From assembly GCF_011758565.1 (NCBI RefSeq), contig NZ_JAAMOX010000001.1:2023838-2087837 (forward strand): a stretch of DNA of 64,000 nt. Reading direction: 5' to 3'. A program made the position numbers and the translations under genes. A model generated the notes under the pieces. That model ran no database searches and had not been told where the DNA came from. It was given only the letters and a program-made list of their open reading frames with translations. The stretch comes from Lysinibacter cavernae. Lineage in GTDB: Bacteria; Actinomycetota; Actinomycetes; Actinomycetales; Microbacteriaceae. Every line of letters starts with the position of its first letter. Positions within the stretch are counted from its first letter, which is position 1. Shown here in pieces: positions 8,217-17,234 of this stretch.

Positions 8217-9242
8217 GTGAGAGCAATTGATTGGGTGTCGGAGTCAGCTCCCAACCCCTCGTGGATCAGGCTCCTCGACCAAACCCGCCTCCCGAACGAT
8301 GAAATTGTTCTTGAGATTCGCACGGTCGATCAGCTCATCGACGCGATCAGCCGACTCGCCGTACGCGGCGCCCCAGCCCTCGGAGTAGCGGGCGCAATGG
8401 GCGCAGCGCTTGCACTGCAAAACGGCTCGGCAGAAACCGCAACAGAAGAAATCGCCCGCCTCCGCGAAGCCCGACCAACGGCGGTCAACCTCGCCTGGGG
8501 CGTCGACAGGGTCATGCGGTCATTCGACCAAGGCTTTGACGCGGTACTCACGGAGGCCATCGCCGTTCGCGACGAAGATATCCTCGGGTCACAGCGGATG
8601 GCCGAAAAGGGCTACAACCTGCTCGCGGAGCTGTTGCCGGAGAAGATCAACGAGGGCCTCACCCTCATGACGATCTGCAACACCGGCTCGCTCGCGGCAG
8701 TTGAGGGAGGCACAGCCCTCGGCGTGATCGCCGAGGTCTTCCGCCGCGGAGACCTCACCAACGTCATCGCCTGCGAAACCCGTCCGCTCTTCCAAGGCGC
8801 ACGGCTCACGGCCTGGGAACTCGCCAAGATGGGGGCACCACACCAGACGGTTGTTGACTCGGCGGCAAACTTCATCACCTCGCAGGGCGGCATCGACGCC
8901 ATCCTCGTTGGCGCGGACCGTATCGCGGCAAACGGCGACAGTGCGAATAAGATCGGTACGTTCTCGATTGCTCTTGGCGCGCAGTACGCCGGGATCCCTT
9001 TCATCGTTGTTGCCCCCGAATCCACGATCGACGTGGAGACCGCGTCCGGCGATCTGATCACGATCGAAGACCGTGGAACCGACGAGGTTGTCACGATCAA
9101 CGGCAAGCGGATGTCTCCTGCCGAGACAACATCCCTCAACCCCGCCTTCGATGTCACCCCAGCAGCGCTGATTACCGGCATCGTGACCGACGCCCGCGTC
9201 ATCCGACCGGCTCTCGGCCAGCAACCGGCAGACGCCCTCTAA
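8217..9242 (+). CDS. mtnA: S-methyl-5-thioribose-1-phosphate isomerase
   Basis: MtnA isomerises 5-methylthioribose 1-phosphate to the ribulose 1-phosphate form; homologues also accept 5-deoxyribose 1-phosphate. The 341-residue length is typical. The active-site cysteine lies in TICNTGSLA (C144) and the catalytic aspartate in GADRIAANGDSANKIGT (D224). The GTG start at 8217 has AAGGA eight bases upstream. It is the first gene of the operon, followed by an ABC transporter and mtnK. Confidence 0.95.
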   Translation: MRAIDWVSESAPNPSWIRLLDQTRLPNDEIVLEIRTVDQLIDAISRLAVRGAPALGVAGAMGAALALQNGSAETATEEIARLREARPTAVNLAWGVDRVMRSFDQGFDAVLTEAIAVRDEDILGSQRMAEKGYNLLAELLPEKINEGLTLMTICNTGSLAAVEGGTALGVIAEVFRRGDLTNVIACETRPLFQGARLTAWELAKMGAPHQTVVDSAANFITSQGGIDAILVGADRIAANGDSANKIGTFSIALGAQYAGIPFIVVAPESTIDVETASGDLITIEDRGTDEVVTINGKRMSPAETTSLNPAFDVTPAALITGIVTDARVIRPALGQQPADAL

Positions 9243-9333
9243 GCGCCGTGGGCTGGCCCGGTTGCGGCGCCTGCTCACGGAGACCCGACACCACATCGCA
9301 CCACACAACACCAAGAGAGAAAGAGAAAGAACA

Positions 9334-10431
9334 ATGAAGTTCAAAGCACTCCCGATTGTGGCCGCAGCGGCCTCGATCCTGCTGATGACCGCCTGCTCGC
9401 AGGGAACAACAACCGACACCCCAACCGACGCCCCAACGCAGGCAGCGGCAAGCAACGACTTCACCCTGCCTGACGCACAGCCGGAAGGGTTCAAGGACGG
9501 CCTCAAGGTAGCGCTCGTGCGCCAGTCGGGCATCGGCGACTACTTTGAGCAGTGGGGCAACGGATTCACCAAGCAGGTTGAGGCAGCCGGCGGCGTCGTT
9601 GAGTCCTACGACGCACGTGGTGACAACAGCAAGCAGGTCACGCTGTTTAACGACGCGCTGCTGAGCAAGCCAGACGTGATCGTCGTTGACCACGGCCTTG
9701 CCGACTCAATGAACCCAAAGATTGATGAGGCAGTTGACCAGGGCATCCCAGTTGTTGTCTACGACGGCGCCATCTCGAATGAGAAGGCGCTCTACATCTC
9801 GCAGGACGACGAATCACTGGCTGGCAAGATCCTCGACCAACTGAAGGAAGAGAACCCGGACGGCGGCAACATCGCCTACGTCAACGTGTCAGGCATCGCT
9901 CCGCTCGACACCCGCGACACGGTCTACCAGCAGTTCCTCAAGGACAACCCAACCTTCAAACAGGTTGCCAAGTTCGGGAAGTACTCAGAGTCGACCGCGG
10001 CCGACACCGCGACGGAGGGCGCTGCGGCGCTGAAGTCGGCTCCGGACACCAACATTGTGTTTGCCGCCTATGACGAACTCGCAAAGGGCGCGCTTATCGC
10101 GCTCCGCCAAAACAACATGAGCGAAAACGTGAAGGTCTACGGCGTTGACATCTCGACCGCTGACATCCAGCTCATGACCGAAGACGGCAGCCCCTGGCGC
10201 GCAACCGCGGCGACCGACCCAACCAACGTTGGAGCGATCAACGGCCGTGCGGCCATCGCCGCGGCAGCTGGCGTGGAGATGCCCTCGAAGTTCACCATCC
10301 CCGCAGCACTCATCACGCAGGACCTGCTCATCGAGAAGAACGTGGCCAACATGGATGACCTCCGCGCAGCCCTGCCAGAGCTCAACACGCCAGACGTGAT
10401 GGGCGCCTCGTGGATTCCTGCCGCCAAGTAG
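9334..10431 (+). CDS. Sugar ABC transporter substrate-binding lipoprotein
   Basis: The 365-residue periplasmic-binding-protein-like (ribose type) lipoprotein has a signal peptide with lipobox LLMTAC followed by a Thr/Ala linker. An earlier in-frame start exists, but the ATG at 9334 begins the signal peptide and follows an AGAGAAAG purine tract. Its place between mtnA and mtnK suggests that it binds 5-methylthioribose, 5-deoxyribose or their nucleosides; this is inference. A strong hairpin follows it at 10471. Confidence 0.88.
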   Translation: MKFKALPIVAAAASILLMTACSQGTTTDTPTDAPTQAAASNDFTLPDAQPEGFKDGLKVALVRQSGIGDYFEQWGNGFTKQVEAAGGVVESYDARGDNSKQVTLFNDALLSKPDVIVVDHGLADSMNPKIDEAVDQGIPVVVYDGAISNEKALYISQDDESLAGKILDQLKEENPDGGNIAYVNVSGIAPLDTRDTVYQQFLKDNPTFKQVAKFGKYSESTAADTATEGAAALKSAPDTNIVFAAYDELAKGALIALRQNNMSENVKVYGVDISTADIQLMTEDGSPWRATAATDPTNVGAINGRAAIAAAAGVEMPSKFTIPAALITQDLLIEKNVANMDDLRAALPELNTPDVMGASWIPAAK

Positions 10432-10470
10432 TCAGTAACTAGCACAACCAGCAATACACGCTCCGGTTGT

Positions 10471-10497
10471 GGCGGCGGGGAAAACTCCCCCGCCGCC
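10471..10497 (+). other. Intercistronic hairpin after binding-protein gene
   Basis: A perfect 10-bp GC stem (GGCGGCGGGG / CCCCGCCGCC) with no T-run lies between the binding-protein and ATPase genes. It could stabilise the upstream mRNA or cause partial termination. Confidence 0.65.
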
Positions 10498-10540
10498 GCA
10501 GCCGCAGCACCCATCCAACGGTGAATGGAAGACACACGCT

Positions 10541-12067
10541 ATGAAGAACGCGCTTGAACTGACGGGAATCGTCAAATCGTTCGGCCCAAACCAAGTACTC
10601 AGGGGAGTCGGTTTTGCGGTGCGCAAGGGCGAGATCTACTCGCTCATGGGCGCAAACGGTGCCGGCAAATCGACGCTTATCCGGGTGCTTTGCGGCGCGC
10701 ACCGCTCTGACTCTGGCGAAATCCGTGTGAGTGGTGAACCGGTCGAGATGACGGACCCGCTCGCCGCGCAGGGCTTTGGCATCGGCACGGTGCACCAGAA
10801 CCCAAACGACGGCGTTGTGCTCGACATGACGGTTGCAGAAAACCTCGCGCTCGACCGCTTCGTTGATGGGAGCGACGGGACCATGTTCAACCGCCGCAAG
10901 ACGGAGGAACAGGCAACAGAAATCGCTGGGCTCCTCGGCATGAAGATGACCACAGACCTCCTGCGCACCCCGGTACGCGAGCTCGGGGTCTCCGACCGGC
11001 AGCTCATCGTGTTGGCTCGGACGCTCGCCCGCAGGCCGGAGGTACTTGTGCTCGACGAGCCAACCTCAGCGCTTTCCTCCGAAGAAATCAAAAGGCTATT
11101 TGACATCGTTCGCGACCTCGTTCGCGACGGAATGTCGGTGCTGTTTGTGACCCATAAGCTCGGCGAGATCGACGAGCTCGCTGATCGGGTTGGCGTGCTG
11201 CGCGACGGCGAGATGCGCGGCGAATTTGAGAAGCAGACCGACGGCCGGTTTGATTGGCCAACCGTACTCACCGAACTCTTCGACAAAACCCCATCCGAGC
11301 TCAGCCACGAAGAGATGCCAGGCGACCAGCCGGTGCTCGAGATCACGGGCGCGCAGGTATTCGCAGAGTCGGCTCCGTTTGACGCCACCATCCGCAACGG
11401 CGAAGTGACCGCCCTGCTCGGATTGCTCGGCAGCGGAAAGTCCGAACTGCTCGAGTGGATCTACGGCGACCGCAAAATCGTCGGAGGAAACCTTGCGATT
11501 GGCGGCGCCGAGTTTGCGCCAAAGCATCCTGGGGATGCTGTGAGCCGCGGGGTCTACCTCGTTCCTGAATCCCGCCACGAGCAGGCCATCATCCCGACCT
11601 GGGCAATCGACGCCCTCATGACCCTTCCCTTTGTGAAGCGCTTCTCGAAGCTCACGATCATGCAGCGCAGGGCCGAGAAACAGGCCGCGCAGGCCATGAT
11701 CGACCGCATCCACATCGTGACGCAGGGCCCGTCAAGTGCCATCGAGACGCTTTCGGGCGGAAACCAGCAAAAGGTTGTCATCGGCCGCTGGCTGCTTGGC
11801 GAACCGCAACTGTTGTTGCTCGACGAGCCGTTCAGAGGGGTCGATATCAACGCCCGCCACGACATCGCCGATACCGTTCGCGCGATCACCGACAAAACGG
11901 CGGTGCTTGTTGCCACGTCTGACATCGACGAAGCCCTTGAGGTTGCCGACCGCATCCTCGTCTTCAACGAAGGGCGCATCGCCGCGGACCTCCGGCTTTC
12001 GGAGGCGACCAGAAAGCGCATCGTTGAGGCGATGAGCACGCACCATTCCAACCTGCTCGCCGACTAA
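10541..12067 (+). CDS. Sugar ABC transporter ATPase (two nucleotide-binding domains)
   Basis: The 508-residue RbsA/MglA-type protein has a first domain with Walker A GANGAGKST, a degenerate signature (LGVSDRQL) and Walker B VLVLDEPTSALS. The second domain has Walker A-like GLLGSGKSELL, signature LSGGNQQK and LLLDEPFRGVD. The ATG at 10541 begins the conserved N-terminus; an in-frame extension to 10469 would run through the hairpin. It is part of the mtnA-mtnK operon. Confidence 0.92.
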   Translation: MKNALELTGIVKSFGPNQVLRGVGFAVRKGEIYSLMGANGAGKSTLIRVLCGAHRSDSGEIRVSGEPVEMTDPLAAQGFGIGTVHQNPNDGVVLDMTVAENLALDRFVDGSDGTMFNRRKTEEQATEIAGLLGMKMTTDLLRTPVRELGVSDRQLIVLARTLARRPEVLVLDEPTSALSSEEIKRLFDIVRDLVRDGMSVLFVTHKLGEIDELADRVGVLRDGEMRGEFEKQTDGRFDWPTVLTELFDKTPSELSHEEMPGDQPVLEITGAQVFAESAPFDATIRNGEVTALLGLLGSGKSELLEWIYGDRKIVGGNLAIGGAEFAPKHPGDAVSRGVYLVPESRHEQAIIPTWAIDALMTLPFVKRFSKLTIMQRRAEKQAAQAMIDRIHIVTQGPSSAIETLSGGNQQKVVIGRWLLGEPQLLLLDEPFRGVDINARHDIADTVRAITDKTAVLVATSDIDEALEVADRILVFNEGRIAADLRLSEATRKRIVEAMSTHHSNLLAD

Positions 12068-12148
12068 CCGGCCGCAGTCTCACTACCCACAAACTCCACC
12101 GATTTACACCCGCCGCCCTCGGACGGCAACAGAGAAAGCGAAAATCAC

Positions 12149-13168
12149 GTGAACGCTGCGACCATCCGCCAGCCCGGTAAAACGGGCGTATCGATTACGG
12201 ACCTCCTCGTCCGCTACGGGGTGCTTGCCATGGCCCTCGTCTTGACGGTGTACTTCATTGCGGTCATCCCCAACTTTGGCTCCTTCGGCACAATCGCCTC
12301 GATCTTCCAGGCGCAAGCCGTCGCCGCAATCGCTGCCCTCGGCATGACGCTCGCCGCGATTGTTGGCGACCTCGACCTCTCCGTCGGTGCGACCGCAGGC
12401 CTCTCCGTGACCGTTGCGGCCATGGTCATGATCCGGTTCAATCTCACGGGCGTCACGGCCGTCATCTGCTGTCTTCTTGCCGGGCTCATCGTCGGCTGCC
12501 TCAACGCCGTGCTCATTGTCTTCCTGAAGATTCCAGAGTTGCTCGCAACCCTCGGCGTTATGTTCACCGTGCAGGGCCTCAAGAAGTGGCTCGTTGATGG
12601 CCAGACGCTCACCACCGGAATGACCCTCCCCAACGGCGAAAAGATGCCGGGAAAGTTCGACAGCAGCTTCAGCGCGATCGACGGCAATAAGCTCTTTGGC
12701 ATCCCGATCTCGGTTGTAGTGTTCATCGTGATTGCGATCGTGATGTGGATTTTCCTTGAGCGCACACGCTTCGGCCGCATCTTCTACGCGGTTGGTGGCA
12801 ACCCTGAGGCAGCTCGTCTCGCCGGGGCACGGGTCAACCGCTTCCGCTTCGCCGCCTACGCCATCTCGGGTGTGCTGGCCTCGGTTGCCGGCATCATCCT
12901 CGCCTCGCGCCTCCGCCAGGGCGACGTGACGGCCGGCGACTCGGTGCTGCTGGATGCCGTTGCCATGACCCTCATCGGCTTCGCGGTACTTGGTGCCCGC
13001 AAGCCGAACGTACTCGGCACGGTAGTGGGAGCGATCTTCATTGGCGTGCTACTGCAGGGCCTCACCCAGTCGGGCCTCAGCTACTTCACGCAGGACCTCA
13101 TCAAGGGCGTCGTGCTGCTGCTGTCGCTCATCCTTTCGTTCTCACTCTCCAAAAAGAAAACCAAATAG
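12149..13168 (+). CDS. Sugar ABC transporter permease
   Basis: The 339-residue RbsC-type permease has about nine or ten hydrophobic segments and the family motifs GDLDLSVGATAGL, VGGNPEAARLAGARV and a C-terminal GVVLLLSL. It begins with GTG after a purine-rich stretch (AGAGAAAGCG). It completes the transporter whose binding protein and ATPase lie directly upstream. Confidence 0.92.
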   Translation: MNAATIRQPGKTGVSITDLLVRYGVLAMALVLTVYFIAVIPNFGSFGTIASIFQAQAVAAIAALGMTLAAIVGDLDLSVGATAGLSVTVAAMVMIRFNLTGVTAVICCLLAGLIVGCLNAVLIVFLKIPELLATLGVMFTVQGLKKWLVDGQTLTTGMTLPNGEKMPGKFDSSFSAIDGNKLFGIPISVVVFIVIAIVMWIFLERTRFGRIFYAVGGNPEAARLAGARVNRFRFAAYAISGVLASVAGIILASRLRQGDVTAGDSVLLDAVAMTLIGFAVLGARKPNVLGTVVGAIFIGVLLQGLTQSGLSYFTQDLIKGVVLLLSLILSFSLSKKKTK

Positions 13169-13189
13169 GTCGCGGAAGGACTGAACCTA

Positions 13190-14398
13190 ATGACAAACGA
13201 AATGCTGACCGTCGAATCCGTGGCGACGTACATTAACACCCGCGAACCACTCACAGGCCTCATCGATACCACGTCGATGACGGTTGCCGAGGTTGGCGAT
13301 GGAAACCTCAACCAGGTGTTCCTCTGCGAAGACGATGCCGGCAGGAAGCTGGTGCTCAAGCAGGCGCTCCCCTACGTCAGGCTTGTCGGGCCGGCCTGGC
13401 CGATGACCGTCGACCGAGCCGCCCGCGAGGCACACGCCCTCACGACCCATTCGGCCCTTGCCCCGGAGCTGGTGTGCAGGGTCATTGACTACAACCCTGA
13501 CGAATACGTGCTCGCGCTTGAAGACCTCTCCGATCACGAGGTCTTCCGCACGAGACTCAACGCCGGTGGCGACCATGCCGGGGTTTTCGAGGCCGTCAGC
13601 CGCCTCACCGCCAAGGTGCTGTTTGGCACGTCATGGCTCGCCCTCGGCGAAGAAGGGTTCCGCTTGCAGGCGGCCGAAACGACCAACTCCGAGCTGTGTC
13701 TCATCACCGAAGAACTCGTACTCACCGAGCCGTATGTTGGCGGCGAGCGCAACTCGGTGCATCCAACGATTAAGGGGCTCGTGAGCGAGCTCCAAGCAGA
13801 CGACGCCTGGATCGCCGCCGCCATGCAGATGAAGCGTCGCTTCCTGACCTGCCAAGAAGCGCTCGTGCACGGCGACCTGCACACCGGCAGCATCTTTGTG
13901 CGGGGCACCGAGAACTCGGCCGATTTCTCGGTGCGGGCGTTCGACTCCGAGTTCGCCTTCTACGGCCCGATTGGTCTCGACCTCGGCCTGCTCTGGGCAA
14001 ACATCATTGCCGCTGCCGCCCGTGCAAGCGCCCTCGGCGAGGATGATCGCGCCACCTCGCTGCTGCAGACGATCGAGCCGTCGTGGAATGCCTTCGTTGC
14101 GGAGCTGCGCGCGCTGTGGCCAAGCAGGGTCAAGCCTGCTGAGTATCCGGATGCCTTCCTCGAGTCGTGGCTCGCGAGCATCCTCGACGATGCCCTCGGC
14201 TTTGCCGGCGCGGAATGCTGCCGCCGAATCATTGGGCTCGCAAAGCTCAGCGACATTGAGTCGCTGCCGGAAGATCGGTACGCCGCGGGCGCTGGCGTGG
14301 TGCTCCGAGTTGGACGCTCGCTGCTGATCAACCGTTCTGCCCGCGAGCTCTCCACGTACCTTGACGAGTTCAACGCCGAACGAGCAGCAAATGTCTGA
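13190..14398 (+). CDS. mtnK: 5-methylthioribose kinase
   Basis: MtnK phosphorylates the anomeric carbon of 5-methylthioribose (or 5-deoxyribose) with ATP, giving the substrate of MtnA. The 402-residue protein shows the kinase-like nucleotide loop EVGDGNLNQVF, the catalytic HGDLHTGS and the metal site FDSEFAFYGPIGLDLG, as in Bacillus and plant MtnK. It starts 21 bp after the permease and its end overlaps the aldolase start by 8 bp. Confidence 0.94.
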   Translation: MTNEMLTVESVATYINTREPLTGLIDTTSMTVAEVGDGNLNQVFLCEDDAGRKLVLKQALPYVRLVGPAWPMTVDRAAREAHALTTHSALAPELVCRVIDYNPDEYVLALEDLSDHEVFRTRLNAGGDHAGVFEAVSRLTAKVLFGTSWLALGEEGFRLQAAETTNSELCLITEELVLTEPYVGGERNSVHPTIKGLVSELQADDAWIAAAMQMKRRFLTCQEALVHGDLHTGSIFVRGTENSADFSVRAFDSEFAFYGPIGLDLGLLWANIIAAAARASALGEDDRATSLLQTIEPSWNAFVAELRALWPSRVKPAEYPDAFLESWLASILDDALGFAGAECCRRIIGLAKLSDIESLPEDRYAAGAGVVLRVGRSLLINRSARELSTYLDEFNAERAANV

Positions 14399-15032
14399 TG
14401 CACGCATCGGCACGGAATGGGATGAGACCATTGCGGCCTTCCGCAGCGTAGGCAAGGCCGGGGTTCGACAGAATCTGGTGATCGCAAGCGGCGGAAACTT
14501 CTCGGCAAGGGACCTCGTAACCGGCAACATCCTCGTCACCGCCTCAGGCACGTTCCTTGACGACGTCACCCGCGAGGGGCTCAGCCTGCTCAACGAGCGG
14601 GGAGAACACATCGCGGGAGCTGCGCCCTCAAGCGAGTGGCGACTGCACCACGAGACGTATCGCGCACGGCCGGATGCCACCGTGATCTTGCATCTGCATC
14701 CCGAGGTGAGCGTCACGGTGGATGCGCTAGGTCAGCCCATCCGCCAGCTCACCCTCGATCACGTGGCCTACGTTCCCAAAATCGGTCGCATCCCGTTCTA
14801 CCCAAACGGCTCAACCGAGCTCGCGGTTGAGGCGGCAAAGGCCATGCGCGATTGCGACTGCATCATCCTCGGCAACCACGGTTGCTCGGTGCTGAGCACG
14901 AGCGTTGCGGACGCGTTCCGCAAGGCCCAGAACCTCGAACAGGCCGCACGAATGACCATGAGTTTGCTCGCGCTCGGCGACACCACAACAGAGTTTCCGC
15001 AGGAACTGCGGGCAACCGCGGTTCACCGGTAG
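14391..15032 (+). CDS. Class II aldolase, probable 5-(methylthio)ribulose-1-phosphate aldolase
   Basis: The 213-residue FucA/AraD-type zinc aldolase has likely metal ligands in HLHPE and in LGNHGCSV, and a catalytic glutamate in SSEWRLHHE. With MtnA and MtnK it forms the known three-enzyme DHAP shunt, in which the ribulose 1-phosphate is split to DHAP and an aldehyde (methylthioacetaldehyde from methylthioribose, acetaldehyde from deoxyribose). MtnB dehydratase is the same superfamily, but no MtnC, MtnX or MtnD gene is present, which favours the aldolase role. Confidence 0.82.
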   Translation: MSDARIGTEWDETIAAFRSVGKAGVRQNLVIASGGNFSARDLVTGNILVTASGTFLDDVTREGLSLLNERGEHIAGAAPSSEWRLHHETYRARPDATVILHLHPEVSVTVDALGQPIRQLTLDHVAYVPKIGRIPFYPNGSTELAVEAAKAMRDCDCIILGNHGCSVLSTSVADAFRKAQNLEQAARMTMSLLALGDTTTEFPQELRATAVHR

Positions 15033-15056
15033 CCACCCCTATATAAGGACACACGA

Positions 15057-17036
15057 ATGAAGAACCTCTGGCGCAGTGCGCCCTCCACCATCTCAGCACT
15101 TGACGAATGCGTGCTTGGCTCCCAAACGATCGGCGCCCACGAGGACCTCGTGCTGCACGGCGGCGGAAACTCATCGATCAAAGACACCGTCACCGACCTC
15201 ACTGGCAAACCCGTCGAGGTGCTCTACGTGAAGGGCAGCGGCTGGGACATGGCAACAATCAAGCCGCAGGGATTTGCGCCGCTGCGCATGGAGCGCCTCC
15301 GCGAGCTGCTGATGGTCGACAGCATCACCGACAGCGAACTTGTGAACGAGCTGCGCTGCGCCATGACCAACGCAAAGAGCCCTGACCCTTCGATTGAGTC
15401 GCCGCTACACGCCCTGCTGCCCTACCGAGCTGTGCTGCACTCACACGCGGACGCCATCGTGAGCATCACCAATCAGCCGGAACCAGAGAAGCTCGTTCGC
15501 GAGCTCTACGGCGATTCGGTTGTCGTGATTCCCTACGTCATGCCCGGTTTTGAGCTTGCCAAGGTCTGCAACGAGCTGTGGCCACAGCAGGCGCACGAAG
15601 GCACCGTCGGCATGGTGCTGCTCAACCACGGGCTATTCACGTTTGGCGAGACCATGGAGGAGGCGTACTCCCGCCATGTTGAGCTGATCAGCGCGGCGGA
15701 AGGCTTCATCGCGGCAGGTGGGACTAGACCTGCGGCGGATGCCTCTGGCTCGGTCAGCACACCCTCGGCCGTTGGTGTCGCCGAACTCCGCAAGAGCCTC
15801 TCCGAGCACGCTGGCCGCCCGCTGATCGTGAGCCACGAGGCAGGCGAAGCCACCATGGCGTTTGTCACCAGGCCTGATCTCTCGGACGTCGCACGGCGCG
15901 GGCCGGCAACGCCCGACCACATCATCCGCACCAAGCAGCTCCCGCTCGTAGCCACGAATGCCTCGGCCAAGGATGTTGCCGCCTACGTTGCCGAATACAC
16001 CGAGTACTTCGAACGCAACCGCGGCCGCTCGGCAGACCCGGTTTCGCTGCTCGACCCAACGCCACGCTTCATCCTCGACAGCGCGCACGGGATGTTCACG
16101 GTTGGCAAGACCAAAAAGGATGCCAACATCGTGCGCGACATCGCGACGCACACGTTTGGCATCATCAACAACGCCAACGCAGTTGGCAACTATACGGCCC
16201 TGAGCGAGGGCGAACTCTTCGACGTTGAATACTGGGAACTTGAGCAGGCGAAGCTCCGCATGGGCGGTGCTGCTCCAGAGTTGACGGGCCAGGTGGCGCT
16301 TGTCACTGGCGCCGCGTCGGGCATCGGACGTGCGTGCGCCGAATACCTCATCTCGCTCGGGGCGAGCGTCGTTGGTATCGATATCTCGCCGAGCGTTGCC
16401 ACGACGTTCTCTGGGCCGCAGTGGCTTGGGCTGCAGGCGGACGTCTGCGATAAGGCTGCGCTCGACGCCGTCATCACCGAGACCGCGCTGGCCTTTGGCG
16501 GGCTCGACATTCTCGTTGTTGCCGCAGGAATCTTTGCGCAGAGCTCACCGATCTCAGACCTTGACTCGGATGTGTGGGACCGCACCCTCGCGATCAATGT
16601 GAGCTCGGTTCAGCGACTCTTTGCGAAGGCCCACCCACTGCTGAAGCTGTCGCCCGCCGGCGGCAAGGTTGCCATTATCGGCTCCAAGAATGTCGCGGCC
16701 CCTGGCCCCGGCGCTGCCGCGTATTCAGCCTCGAAAGCCGCTCTGACACAGCTCGGACGTGTCGCCGCCCTCGAATGGGCGCCAGACGGCATCCGGGTGA
16801 ACACCGTGCATCCCGATGCCGTCTTCGACACAGCCCTCTGGACACCGGAGCTGCTGGCGGAACGCGCCGCAAAATACGGCGTCAGCATCGACGAGTACAA
16901 GCGCCGCAACCTGCTCTCAACCGAGGTCACGAGCCTGCACGTCGCTCGCATGGTTGGCGTCATGTGCGGTGCTGTGTTCTCGGCGACGACCGGCGCGCAG
17001 GTTCCGGTTGATGGCGGCAATGAGCGGGTGGTCTAG
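15057..17036 (+). CDS. Bifunctional class II aldolase / short-chain dehydrogenase
   Basis: The 659-residue fusion has a class II aldolase domain at about residues 1-400 (LHGGGNSSIKD, metal site HSHAD, LLNHGLFTFG). An SDR domain follows at about 405-659 (TGAASGIG cofactor loop, VVAAGIF, catalytic YSASK). This architecture is that of the rhamnulose-1-phosphate aldolase/lactaldehyde dehydrogenase fusions. Here no rhamnose isomerase or kinase is nearby, so it may act on another ketose 1-phosphate or oxidise the aldehyde released by the preceding aldolase. The last gene of the operon; a hairpin follows at 17060. Confidence 0.88.
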   Translation: MKNLWRSAPSTISALDECVLGSQTIGAHEDLVLHGGGNSSIKDTVTDLTGKPVEVLYVKGSGWDMATIKPQGFAPLRMERLRELLMVDSITDSELVNELRCAMTNAKSPDPSIESPLHALLPYRAVLHSHADAIVSITNQPEPEKLVRELYGDSVVVIPYVMPGFELAKVCNELWPQQAHEGTVGMVLLNHGLFTFGETMEEAYSRHVELISAAEGFIAAGGTRPAADASGSVSTPSAVGVAELRKSLSEHAGRPLIVSHEAGEATMAFVTRPDLSDVARRGPATPDHIIRTKQLPLVATNASAKDVAAYVAEYTEYFERNRGRSADPVSLLDPTPRFILDSAHGMFTVGKTKKDANIVRDIATHTFGIINNANAVGNYTALSEGELFDVEYWELEQAKLRMGGAAPELTGQVALVTGAASGIGRACAEYLISLGASVVGIDISPSVATTFSGPQWLGLQADVCDKAALDAVITETALAFGGLDILVVAAGIFAQSSPISDLDSDVWDRTLAINVSSVQRLFAKAHPLLKLSPAGGKVAIIGSKNVAAPGPGAAAYSASKAALTQLGRVAALEWAPDGIRVNTVHPDAVFDTALWTPELLAERAAKYGVSIDEYKRRNLLSTEVTSLHVARMVGVMCGAVFSATTGAQVPVDGGNERVV

Positions 17037-17059
17037 CCAGCTTCGTCCGCATCCCGGAA

Positions 17060-17092
17060 ACGGGGCGGTCCGTTTACCCTCGGCCGCCCCGT
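17060..17092 (+). other. Hairpin after the aldolase/SDR gene
   Basis: ACGGGGCGG pairs perfectly with CCGCCCCGT across a 15-base loop. There is no T-run, so termination is uncertain. Confidence 0.5.
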
Positions 17093-17234
17093 AACGGCTC
17101 GTCACAATTTGTCAGAACTCAGGTTCAGCATCTCCCAATGCGACAGGTTGTGGCGAGTCGTCTTTGTGTGCGCGCTGAGACCCCGCTGCAATGGTTCAGC
17201 GGCAGGTTCGAGGGAGTGCAAGAATAGTCGGGTG

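Noticed and set aside
13631-14716. Long minus-strand open frame opposite mtnK and the aldolase gene
   Set aside because: Both plus-strand genes are clear family members with motifs; the antisense product shows none.
14391-15032. Class II aldolase considered as MtnB dehydratase of the methionine salvage pathway
   Set aside because: No MtnC, MtnX, MtnW or MtnD genes are nearby and it is paired with a second aldolase; the DHAP-shunt role fits better, though MtnB is the same superfamily.
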